From Acinetobacter higginsii (lineage in GTDB: Bacteria > Pseudomonadota > Gammaproteobacteria > Pseudomonadales > Moraxellaceae), in NCBI RefSeq assembly GCF_000369525.1, contig NZ_KB850072.1, positions 990,760-1,054,759 on the forward strand: a stretch of DNA of 64,000 nt. The letters run 5' to 3'. Positions within the stretch are counted from its first letter, which is position 1. Every line of letters starts with the position of its first letter. Position numbers and translations under genes: made by a program. The notes below the pieces were generated by a model. It did not search any database. It worked only from the letters and a program-made list of their open reading frames with translations, and had not been told where the DNA came from. Of this stretch, positions 25,644 through 33,798 are shown piece by piece.

Positions 25644-26522
25644 ATGTTTGCGATTCGTTACCAACAGATTCCATTGCAATTTTTATTTGAACATCAGGCA
25701 ACTTTAACAGGGCTTGGGAAAATTGGTTTGCGTAGTCTCAAAAAGCATAAGCACACGCAACAGGTCGATTGGCAGTCATTAGCATCGATTAATGAGGTGA
25801 TTGACCCACCAAGCCTTGAATTGATAGACCACTATGTAAGTTGGAGTGGTGCTGAGCCGAGTAAATATCAAACTTCAATTCCACCGCATATGGTGTCGCA
25901 ATGGGGACTGTCGTTTGCAACACGTTTGCTGTTACAAACCAACTATCCATTGAGTCAAGTCATCAATCAAGGCATAAGTCTCAAGGTTCATGGTAAGCTT
26001 CCAAGAGATCAAAAGCTGCTCATCCAAGCCAAGATCGCCAATGTAGATGAACGTAATGGTTTAGCGCGTATTTCAGTTCAAATTACCACAGGTACAATTG
26101 CCGAACCTGAACTGGTAGAAGCGCAGCTACATATGGCTTTTATTCTGCCTCATTTTGAAAAAATCAAACGCTCTGAAACGAGTGACACGAAGCTTTGGCA
26201 CACATTAGGCGAATGGTCGACTCGTTCAGATGATGGTTTGAAATTTGCCTTACTCACAGGTGACTTTAATCCGATTCATTGGATTACACCATTAGCCAAA
26301 CTGTCAAACTTTGGTCAAAAAGTGCTGCATGGCTTTGGCGTATTCGCACGTAGTTTTGAATTACTGCCAGAACCAATTCAGCAAATCGATGTCCGCTTCC
26401 TAAAACCCGTCAAACTTCCTTCAGAACATAACCGAGTGGAAATTAGTTCTGAGCAGATGCAAAAGTATGTCCGTGTTGTCGGTTCGGCAGGACAGATCTG
26501 TTTAATGGGTCAATATTCATAA
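25644..26522 (+). CDS. MaoC-type hot-dog dehydratase
   Basis: A 292-residue double-hot-dog protein. The hydratase motif is in TGDFNPIHW (D207, N209, H212), with VLHGFGVFARSF at 228-238. The N-terminal half lacks catalytic residues, as in other two-domain MaoC proteins. It should hydrate or dehydrate an acyl thioester. An AGGAG lies before the ATG. The oxidoreductase gene starts 18 bases later, so the two are likely co-transcribed. No acyl-CoA pathway genes are adjacent. Confidence 0.82.
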   Translation: MFAIRYQQIPLQFLFEHQATLTGLGKIGLRSLKKHKHTQQVDWQSLASINEVIDPPSLELIDHYVSWSGAEPSKYQTSIPPHMVSQWGLSFATRLLLQTNYPLSQVINQGISLKVHGKLPRDQKLLIQAKIANVDERNGLARISVQITTGTIAEPELVEAQLHMAFILPHFEKIKRSETSDTKLWHTLGEWSTRSDDGLKFALLTGDFNPIHWITPLAKLSNFGQKVLHGFGVFARSFELLPEPIQQIDVRFLKPVKLPSEHNRVEISSEQMQKYVRVVGSAGQICLMGQYS

Positions 26523-26540
26523 AATAATAAGGTGACAAAA

Positions 26541-28820
26541 ATGACGACTGCCACAGCAATCAAACAGGATGTAACCGCTTGTATTCTATGTTCACGTAAT
26601 TGCGGACTCAGTGTAGAGATTGAAAATAACCAGTTTAAGAAGATTAAAGGCGATGATCAGCATCCTTTTTCGCAAGGCTATATCTGTCAAAAAGCCGCAC
26701 GTTTACAGCATTACCAACAACATGCTGATCGTTTAACTTCACCGCTAAAACGTCAGGCAGATGGTTCCTATCAAGAGATCAGCTGGGAACAAGCCATTCA
26801 GGAAATTGCAGAGCAGCTTGTACAGATTCGAAATACCCATGGTGGAACAGCCTTTGCATCGGTAGGTGGTGGTGGTCAGGGCAATCATTTAGGCGCTGCT
26901 TATGGTCGTCAGTTGCTCTATGCCATGAAAAGTTTCTATGCCTACAACTCTTTGGCGCAGGAAAAAACAGGTGATTTCTGGGTGAATGGCCGTTTATTTG
27001 GTAGTCAATCCTGTCATACTACTGAAGATGTGGAATATGCAGATTATGTGCTGTTTATCGGAACCAATCCTTTTCAAGCGCATGGCATTCCAAATGCCAG
27101 AGACACCTTAAAACATATCAAAAAAGATCCAAACCGCACCATGGTGGTATTTGACCCACGGGTGACGGAAACGGCTAAACAAGCCGATATTCATGTGCAA
27201 TTAAAGCCAGGTACCGATGCTTATCTGATGTCGGCTATGATCGCAATCATGCTGAAAGAAGGGCTATATGATCAGCAGTTTATTCAGCAGCATACCCATG
27301 GCTTTGATCAGGTTAAACAAGCCTTTTTAGCGGTTCCAATCGAAGAATATATTCAGAAAGCCGATGTTTCAGTCGAACTGATTTACCAGATTGTCCGTGA
27401 TTTCGCTCAAGCACAACGTGCTTGTGTCCGGATTGACCTTGGTATTCAACACACCTTGAATACCACTTTAAATGGTTATTTGGAAAAGCTTTTATATTTA
27501 CTCACAGGAAATTTTGGTAAACAAGGTGCTAATAATCTACATACCATGTTTATTCCAATTTTGACCAACACTGATGAGCGCAACCCAAAGTATCGCCGTA
27601 CGGTTTTTCATAAAATGTTCCCGATTTCAGGCTTCTTTCCTCCGAATATCTTGCCCGATGAAATCTTAAAAGCAGGTGAGAAACGGGTTCGTGCGGTGTT
27701 TGTCGACAGTTGTAATCCTTTGCTTACTTATCCAGATACCGCTGCATATGAGCAAGCATTCCAGTCGCTTGAGTTATTGGTGGTGGTCGATGTGGCAATG
27801 ACTGAAACAGCACGAATGGCACATTATGTGTTACCTGCACATAGCCAATTTGAAAAGTGGGAATTTACAGGGTTTAATTTGGAATTTCCTAAAAATGGCT
27901 TTCACTTACGCCATCCACTTTTTAAAGCCCAAGGCAATAGTTTACCTGAAGCCGAGATCTATACGCGCTTGCTGGAAGCTATGCAAGTGATGCCGAAACA
28001 GTTTCCTATCCTAAGTAAAATTGCAGAAAAAGATTCGGCCAATACCGCGTATCTTGCTTATTTTGCTGCACTTGGTGCAAACTTTGCGAAAAATAAGAAG
28101 CAGATTCCATTTGCGGCATCGATTGTATATCGTACCTTGGGTAAGACTTTAGCAAACGATGCAGCCTCTACAGCCTTATTACTTCCATTGTGTATGCAAT
28201 ATGCGGCTCAGCACTATAAAGCAGTTAAACAAGCAGGTTATGTGGGCAATCGTTTGAACCTAGGCGTTAAATTATTCCAGACCATTTTGCAGCAACGGTC
28301 GGGTGTAGTGTTGTCTCAACATGACTATGCTGATGTGTGGAGTTTGATTGCTTATAAAGACAAAAAAATTCGATTGGCAATTCCTGAGATGTTTATCGAG
28401 TTAGCACAGTTAAAACAACAGTCTTTGACCTTAACCGATGCCTATCCCTTTATTTTGCTTGCAGGCGAGCGCCGTAGTTATAACGCCAATCAAATTTATC
28501 GTGATCCTGCATGGCGTAAAGTTGATGCTGAAGGTCGCTTGAGAATGAATCCTGAAGATGCATTGAGTTTTGGCGTTGAAACAGGTCATGCGCTGCAATG
28601 TATTTCTGAGCATGGCAAGATTCAGGTCACAGTTGAACTCGATGAAGGAATGCGCAAGGGCGTGGTGTCTTTACCACATGGTTATGGCTTACGTTATCGC
28701 GGTGGCGAGCCAATAGGGCCGCAATTGAATCGTCTAACCTCAACCCAGCATTGTGATCCTCTGTCAAAGACGCCATATCATAAATATGTCCCCGTTCGAT
28801 TGGAACGCTTAAGTACTTAG
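26541..28820 (+). CDS. Molybdopterin-dependent oxidoreductase of unknown substrate
   Basis: A 759-residue protein of the formate dehydrogenase/DMSO reductase superfamily. The [4Fe-4S] cluster is bound by C14, C17, C21 and C49. The molybdopterin body runs from about 55 and the dinucleotide-binding domain from about 635 (GERRSYNANQIYRDPAWR). Where related enzymes carry a Cys or selenocysteine molybdenum ligand the sequence reads YNSLAQEKTGDFW, with neither. There is no Tat signal, so it acts in the cytoplasm. It lies just before moaA and follows a hot-dog protein. The ATG at 26541 has AAGG upstream. Confidence 0.85.
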   Translation: MTTATAIKQDVTACILCSRNCGLSVEIENNQFKKIKGDDQHPFSQGYICQKAARLQHYQQHADRLTSPLKRQADGSYQEISWEQAIQEIAEQLVQIRNTHGGTAFASVGGGGQGNHLGAAYGRQLLYAMKSFYAYNSLAQEKTGDFWVNGRLFGSQSCHTTEDVEYADYVLFIGTNPFQAHGIPNARDTLKHIKKDPNRTMVVFDPRVTETAKQADIHVQLKPGTDAYLMSAMIAIMLKEGLYDQQFIQQHTHGFDQVKQAFLAVPIEEYIQKADVSVELIYQIVRDFAQAQRACVRIDLGIQHTLNTTLNGYLEKLLYLLTGNFGKQGANNLHTMFIPILTNTDERNPKYRRTVFHKMFPISGFFPPNILPDEILKAGEKRVRAVFVDSCNPLLTYPDTAAYEQAFQSLELLVVVDVAMTETARMAHYVLPAHSQFEKWEFTGFNLEFPKNGFHLRHPLFKAQGNSLPEAEIYTRLLEAMQVMPKQFPILSKIAEKDSANTAYLAYFAALGANFAKNKKQIPFAASIVYRTLGKTLANDAASTALLLPLCMQYAAQHYKAVKQAGYVGNRLNLGVKLFQTILQQRSGVVLSQHDYADVWSLIAYKDKKIRLAIPEMFIELAQLKQQSLTLTDAYPFILLAGERRSYNANQIYRDPAWRKVDAEGRLRMNPEDALSFGVETGHALQCISEHGKIQVTVELDEGMRKGVVSLPHGYGLRYRGGEPIGPQLNRLTSTQHCDPLSKTPYHKYVPVRLERLST

Positions 28821-28848
28821 ACGATCGGTGAGTTGATTTAATCAGATA

Positions 28849-28900
28849 TTTGCACCATCTTATTGCATATGAAATAAAACATGCCATGGGATGGTGCAAA
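28849..28900. repeat. 11-base-pair inverted repeat after the molybdopterin oxidoreductase gene
   Basis: TTTGCACCATC (28849-28859) pairs exactly with GATGGTGCAAA (28890-28900). A smaller GCAT/ATGC stem lies inside the 30-base loop. There is no U-run. It sits in the 292-base gap before moaA and could be a processing or attenuation structure for the moa operon, or an operator. I found no recognisable molybdenum-cofactor riboswitch core in the gap. Confidence 0.55.
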
Positions 28901-29112
28901 GTAATTTGAACAAAAATACTCAGGACAAAACCTATTTTTGTTTATAGATTGAAAGAGTTGTTCTTTTGAATGAATAAGCAACATCGGCAATGCTGATAGG
29001 GTAAAACTGGAATAATTATTGCTGTAATAAAAACAATTCACTGTGATGAGTAAAACAAGGACGCACAGAACTTGTGCTAAACCCAGTTAAAAGATTCACA
29101 ATATGAGTGCAT

Positions 29113-30144
29113 ATGATGAAGCATGAAATAGATGACACGAGTATACCGATCTTACAAGATCAGTATGGTCGTATTAAGCGCAAGTTACGGATTTCCGTGA
29201 CAGACCGTTGCAATTTCAAATGCATTTACTGTATGCCTGAACATCCTGAATGGATGAAAAAACAAGATCTACTCAGTTTCGAGGCACTGTTTATTTTCTG
29301 TCAATATATGGTTGGACAGGGCATTCAAAATATCCGTATCACCGGTGGTGAACCTTTGATGCGTCAAGGTGTGGTGCATTTTATCCGTGATTTGCAAAGT
29401 TTAAGGGCTTTGGGGCTAAAACGTATTTCAATCACAACCAATGGTCATTATTTGGCGAAGTATGCAGAGCCATTGAAGCAGGCGGGTCTAGATGATCTGA
29501 ATATTAGTCTGGATAGTCTTGATCCGCTTCAATTTAAACAACTGACTAAAAAAGAACTTGCGCCTGTATTTGCTGGTATTGAAGCCGCAACAAAAGTTGG
29601 TCTGCCGTTCAAAATTAATTGTGTACTGATACAAGGTCAGAATGATGACCAAATTGTGCCGATGGTGAAATGGGCCAAACAGCATAATATTCCGTTGCGT
29701 TTTATCGAGTTTATGCCGCTGGATGGTGATCAGCACTGGACAGATCAAGCCGTGGTCAGTGAAGCGGAAATCTTAAAGCAGCTCTCAGCGCATTATGACA
29801 TTCAGGTCTTAGAACAACAGCATGAACCTGCACGCCTCTATCAGCTTGATGGCCAATATAAACTCGGTATTATTTCAACCATTACCCATTCATTTTGTGG
29901 GGACTGTGATCGAATTCGACTGACGGCCCAAGGTGAGTTATATAATTGTTTATTTGCAAGACAAGGTCTAAATATAAAACCTGATCTGCAACAGGCAATC
30001 AAACAAAAAGCTGAACTGAAGCCGTTGGCATTTCATCAACTTGATCAAAAAATTAAGCCTTATATTTGGAATAAGGCGCAGGGTTATCATGCAATACAAC
30101 ATCAGCAAGCACGTAAAATTAGTATGCATATGCTTGGTGGTTAG
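29113..30144 (+). CDS. moaA: GTP 3',8-cyclase (MoaA)
   Basis: A 343-residue radical SAM enzyme making the first intermediate of molybdenum cofactor from GTP. The SAM cluster is in CNFKCIYC. The C-terminal [4Fe-4S] cluster is in FCGDCDRIRL and the later Cys of LYNCLF. The protein ends in GG, as MoaA should. It leads the moaA-moaD-moaE-moaCB-moeA operon. Alternative in-frame starts lie within two codons. Confidence 0.94.
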   Translation: MMKHEIDDTSIPILQDQYGRIKRKLRISVTDRCNFKCIYCMPEHPEWMKKQDLLSFEALFIFCQYMVGQGIQNIRITGGEPLMRQGVVHFIRDLQSLRALGLKRISITTNGHYLAKYAEPLKQAGLDDLNISLDSLDPLQFKQLTKKELAPVFAGIEAATKVGLPFKINCVLIQGQNDDQIVPMVKWAKQHNIPLRFIEFMPLDGDQHWTDQAVVSEAEILKQLSAHYDIQVLEQQHEPARLYQLDGQYKLGIISTITHSFCGDCDRIRLTAQGELYNCLFARQGLNIKPDLQQAIKQKAELKPLAFHQLDQKIKPYIWNKAQGYHAIQHQQARKISMHMLGG

Positions 30145-30168
30145 TGAGGGAAGTTGTTTGGAGAAAAT

Positions 30169-30420
30169 ATGCAAACTATTGAGATAAAAATAGAAGCCTT
30201 TGGCGCAATTGAACGGTTATTACCCAAGGCGCTGGCATTTGAGTTTGCAAAAGATCAAATGGTCAAAGATGTACTGTCACATATTATCAATCTTTATCCA
30301 GATGCTAACTCCGCGATGGAAAAATGCGCCTGTGCGATTGGTGAGGATATCGTGACACGTCAAACCGCATTAGATACATCCTGTACTTTAGTTTTGTTGT
30401 CGCCAGTGGCGGGAGGATAA
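30169..30420 (+). CDS. moaD: Molybdopterin synthase sulfur carrier subunit (MoaD)
   Basis: An 83-residue ubiquitin-like protein ending SPVAGG. The terminal di-glycine is the site of thiocarboxylate formation. The ATG at 30169 with GGAGA upstream is preferred over the TTG at 30154. It starts 24 bases after moaA and is followed after two bases by moaE, its partner in molybdopterin synthase. Confidence 0.9.
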   Translation: MQTIEIKIEAFGAIERLLPKALAFEFAKDQMVKDVLSHIINLYPDANSAMEKCACAIGEDIVTRQTALDTSCTLVLLSPVAGG

Positions 30421-30422
30421 AT

Positions 30423-30962
30423 ATGCGTGAATTTGCCCGCGTCCAAGATCAGGCTTTAAGCCTCGATCACTTTGATCCGATTCAATCCTTTCCTGAATGC
30501 GGTGGGATTGATATTTTTATTGGAACTGTGCGTAATCACCACGAAGGAAAAGCGGTTAAAGCACTGAAATATACCTCTTATACGCCTGTCGCAGAAAAGA
30601 TGATTCGCGCAATTGAACAGGAAATCAAAGATAAATATCAGGTTTCTTATGTACGTGTCATGCATCGGATCGGTTACTTGGATGTCAGTGAAACCGCGAT
30701 TATCGCGATTGCCTATGCAGCACATCGCCGTGAAGCCTTTCAAGCCTGTGAAGAGGCCGTAGAAAGGGTCAAACATGAAGTGCCGATCTGGAAAGAAGAG
30801 TTTTTTATGGATGGCACCAGTCAATATGTAGAAGGCTGTTGTATTCGTAAAGATCAAACCGATAATGTTCAAGCGAAAATCCCTCTCAGTCCCCCTTTAT
30901 TAAAGAGAGATTTACCCGAGCATCACCATGAAAATTGTAGCCATGAGCATACACACGAATAA
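30423..30962 (+). CDS. moaE: Molybdopterin synthase catalytic subunit (MoaE) with extended His-rich tail
   Basis: A 179-residue protein. The MoaE core has FIGTVRNHHEGKAVKALKY near residue 38 and the catalytic-lysine region ERVKHEVPIWKEEFF near 117. E. coli MoaE has about 150 residues, so this one has about 30 extra. The tail reads IPLSPPLLKRDLPEHHHE and ends in more His, Cys and Glu. The DNA encoding the tail contains an inverted repeat of the AAATCCCTCT type, suggesting the gene end was extended by an intergenic repeat. The core should be active with MoaD. Confidence 0.9.
   Translation: MREFARVQDQALSLDHFDPIQSFPECGGIDIFIGTVRNHHEGKAVKALKYTSYTPVAEKMIRAIEQEIKDKYQVSYVRVMHRIGYLDVSETAIIAIAYAAHRREAFQACEEAVERVKHEVPIWKEEFFMDGTSQYVEGCCIRKDQTDNVQAKIPLSPPLLKRDLPEHHHENCSHEHTHE
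30877..30913. repeat. AAATCCCTCT-type inverted repeat inside the moaE 3' end
   Basis: AAATCCCTCT and AGAGAGATTT pair with one mismatch around CAGTCCCCCTTTATTA. The same AAATCCCTCT arm forms the fumC terminator at 40 kb. Repeats of this type are normally intergenic; here it is translated. Confidence 0.6.
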
Positions 30963-30979
30963 AGCGTCAGGAAGTTAAA

Positions 30980-31903
30980 ATGAAAAATGTTGGGATGAAA
31001 CCCGAGAGTTATCGTGTTGCAGAAGCGCAAGCGATTTTACATGCACCAGCACATTGCATTCAGTTGTTACGAGATGGTAATACCGAAAAAGGTGATGCTT
31101 TAAAAACTGCACGTATCGCAGGTATTTTGGCAGCTAAACGTACGGACGAGCTGATTCCACTCTGTCATCCATTACCGATTTATCGTGCCGATGTTGATTA
31201 TGACCTGCATGATGACCATGTGGTGATTCTGACCACAGTTGAAACCATTGGCCCAACAGGTGTGGAAATGGAAGCTCTAACTGCTGCGAGCTTAGCGGGC
31301 TTAACCTTATATGACATGTTAAAACCGCACTGTGAGCCAGAAGAGCTATGTTTAGATCAGTGTAAATTGCTGAAGAAAAAGGGTGGAAAATCACACTTTA
31401 AACGTACTTTACGCCAACCTGTTTCAGCGGCTGTAATTGTACTGTCAGATACAGTTGCAGCGGGTCGTAAACCCGATACCGCAGGTAAGTCCGTGGTTGA
31501 GACTTTGACTGAAGCAGGCTTTGATCCGATTCATTATCAGATTTTGCCAGATGAAGCTGATCAGTTGAAAGATTTAGTCCTAGAACTGACTAAATCTTAT
31601 GCATGCATTATGACGGTGGGTGGGACAGGTATTGGTAAGCGTGATATCACTGTGGATACCCTAGAACCACTATTAGAACGCAAACTCGACGGCTTAATGG
31701 AAGCGGCGCGTTCATTTGGACAAAAACGCACGCCATATGCAGCCATGTCACGTGGCATTGCTGGTTTTATTGACCGCTCATTAGTGGTGACTTTACCGGG
31801 AAGTCGTGGTGGTGCGAGCGAATCGATGGCTGCCATTTTACCAGCCCTCGTCCATATTTTTGATGTATGTCGGGACTTACCACATCCGGGAGGTTATGAA
31901 TAA
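30980..31903 (+). CDS. moaCB: MoaC-MoaB fusion, bifunctional molybdenum cofactor biosynthesis protein
   Basis: A 307-residue fusion. Residues 1-145 are MoaC (cyclic pyranopterin monophosphate synthase) with LIPLCHPLPI and GPTGVEMEALTAASLAGL. Residues 150-307 are MoaB/Mog-like, with VIVLSDTVAAGRKPDTAGK, TVGGTGIGKRDIT and LPGSRGGASESMAA. The fusion joins an early and a late, adenylylating, step. The stop overlaps the moeA start by one base (TAATG). Confidence 0.93.
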   Translation: MKNVGMKPESYRVAEAQAILHAPAHCIQLLRDGNTEKGDALKTARIAGILAAKRTDELIPLCHPLPIYRADVDYDLHDDHVVILTTVETIGPTGVEMEALTAASLAGLTLYDMLKPHCEPEELCLDQCKLLKKKGGKSHFKRTLRQPVSAAVIVLSDTVAAGRKPDTAGKSVVETLTEAGFDPIHYQILPDEADQLKDLVLELTKSYACIMTVGGTGIGKRDITVDTLEPLLERKLDGLMEAARSFGQKRTPYAAMSRGIAGFIDRSLVVTLPGSRGGASESMAAILPALVHIFDVCRDLPHPGGYE

Positions 31904-33132
31904 TGTCAGGATGTGGTGCTGAAAAGGGTTTGATCAGTATTGATGAGGCATTAGCGTTGGTGCAAACCCAACCGAAAGCTTTAAAAGTTGAGACATTGGC
32001 TTTAGCCGATAGTATGAATCGCTATTTAGCCAAAGCTGTCTGTTCAAATGTCGATCTACCGAGTTTCTCACAAAGTGCCGTCGATGGTTATGCATTGAAT
32101 AGTGCTGCGGATCATCTGCAAGATTTAGTCTTTGACGTGATTGGTGAAATTAAAGCAGGTAGTGAATCTGAGTATCAGCTTGAAGATGGGCAAGCGATTC
32201 GTATTTTTACAGGTGGAAAAATACCTGAGGGCACAACGCATGTTGCTCGACAAGAAATTGTCGTCGTTGAAGCCAATCAAAGCATTCGCTTGACTGAGCA
32301 CATTCAGCCTCAAGCGGATATTCGTTTTGTCGGTGAAGAAGTGCAACGGGGTCAGCAATTGGCGGATGTTGGACAACGAATCAATATTGGTGCACTGGCA
32401 GCACTAAGTATGGCGGGTGTACACAGCATTGATGTTTTTCAATCACCTAAAGTGGTTGTGGTCATTACAGGGGATGAAGTTGCTGAAACCCCTGAGGACT
32501 TGCAGGCAGGGAAAGTTTTTGATGCCAATGGCCCATTACTGAAAGCTTGGTTGCAAGACTATGGGATAGATGCAGAAATCTTACATATTGTAGATGAAGC
32601 GGCAGAAGTGACACAGTGTTTTGAGCGCTTAAAACAACAATATAATCTGATCATTACCACGGGCGGTGTTTCCGTTGGCGATTATGATTTTGTTCGCCCA
32701 TGCGCGTTTGAAACAGGTTTTGAGCAAATCTTTTGGAAGGTAAAACAAAAACCAGGCAAGCCATTATTCTTTGCCGAATACACACAGCAAGATCATCGTT
32801 GCTATTTGTTAGGTTTACCTGGCAATCCTGCTGCCGTGTATGTGTGTATGCAGGTGTATGGCAAAGCTTTGCTTGATGCCTTTCAGAACCAACGCCAACC
32901 TTTGCAGTGGTTGAGTGGCGTACTGACCCATGATTTAAAATCGGATGCACGTGAACGTTTTTTAAGAATGCAGGCTTATTTTGATCAAGGGCAGCTCAAG
33001 TTTAAAAGCTTGGCGAAGCAGCAATCGCATATGCTGAGCAACTTAATGCAAGCAAATAGTCTGGTACTTATCCCAGCCAATACGAAATTGGGTGCAGGAC
33101 AAATCCTTTCTGGGCTATTCATTTACAACTAA
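31903..33132 (+). CDS. moeA: Molybdopterin molybdotransferase (MoeA)
   Basis: A 409-residue protein inserting molybdate into adenylylated molybdopterin. It has DLPSFSQSAVDGYALNS, IFTGGKIPEGTTHVARQE, TGDEVAETPEDLQAGKVFDANG and the MPT-binding TTGGVSVGDYDFV with GKPLFFAEY. It is the last gene of the moa operon and is translationally coupled to moaCB. A repeat AATATTGG/CCAATATT follows at about 33.16-33.19 kb. Confidence 0.93.
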   Translation: MSGCGAEKGLISIDEALALVQTQPKALKVETLALADSMNRYLAKAVCSNVDLPSFSQSAVDGYALNSAADHLQDLVFDVIGEIKAGSESEYQLEDGQAIRIFTGGKIPEGTTHVARQEIVVVEANQSIRLTEHIQPQADIRFVGEEVQRGQQLADVGQRINIGALAALSMAGVHSIDVFQSPKVVVVITGDEVAETPEDLQAGKVFDANGPLLKAWLQDYGIDAEILHIVDEAAEVTQCFERLKQQYNLIITTGGVSVGDYDFVRPCAFETGFEQIFWKVKQKPGKPLFFAEYTQQDHRCYLLGLPGNPAAVYVCMQVYGKALLDAFQNQRQPLQWLSGVLTHDLKSDARERFLRMQAYFDQGQLKFKSLAKQQSHMLSNLMQANSLVLIPANTKLGAGQILSGLFIYN

Positions 33133-33314
33133 ATTGTTTTGATGAATTTATGTAAAATGACTGAATATTGGTATTTTTAGCCAAGTGCCAATATTGCATC
33201 TGATGGATAAGGTAGTTTAGTGTATATTTTATATTGTTTAGGTTCTAAACATGACGGTTCAAGACATAGATGTCTTTTTAAATAAAACTTTAAAAAAATG
33301 ATTAGGTGATAATA

Positions 33315-33797
33315 ATGAAATGGGACGAAATTGGCGACCAGCCATGTTCAGTGGCGAGGACGCTTTCAGTATTGGGTGATCGTTGGACAATGCTCATCTT
33401 ACGTAACGCATTTATGGGTATACGCCGTTTTGATGATTTTCAGCGTAGTTTAGGACTGACACGTCATGTCCTTTCAGAGCGTTTAAAGCGTTTGGTTGAG
33501 CATGGGATTTTGACTAAAGTGCCGTATGTTGATCGTCAAGAGCGTTTTGAATATCAATTGACAGACAAGGGTTTAGATCTCTATCCAATCATTCTCTCGA
33601 TGGTGCAGTGGGCCGATAAATGGATGGATATGGGACTGGGTAAACCTGTTGAATTTACCCATAAAACCTGTGGCAGAAAAATCAACCCCAAAGTGGTGTG
33701 TTCTGAATGTGATGAGCCGATTCAAGCCAAAGATGTTCGTGTCGCGGCTGGGCCTGGTTATTTCGCTTTTATCGAGCAAAAAAAGCAAAGTGCTTGA
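33315..33797 (+). CDS. HxlR-family transcriptional regulator
   Basis: A 160-residue winged-helix protein with CSVARTLSVLGDRWTMLILR and the recognition region LTRHVLSERLKRLVEHGIL. After the HxlR domain there is a C-terminal extension with CGRKINPKVVCSECDEPI, which could bind zinc. AGGTGA lies 6 bases before the ATG. Its 3' end meets the MocR gene with one base between the stops. No obvious target gene is beside it. Confidence 0.87.
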   Translation: MKWDEIGDQPCSVARTLSVLGDRWTMLILRNAFMGIRRFDDFQRSLGLTRHVLSERLKRLVEHGILTKVPYVDRQERFEYQLTDKGLDLYPIILSMVQWADKWMDMGLGKPVEFTHKTCGRKINPKVVCSECDEPIQAKDVRVAAGPGYFAFIEQKKQSA

Positions 33798-33798
33798 T

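Noticed and set aside
28821..29112. Molybdenum cofactor riboswitch before moaA
   Set aside because: I could not find the conserved core; only a simple inverted repeat is seen.
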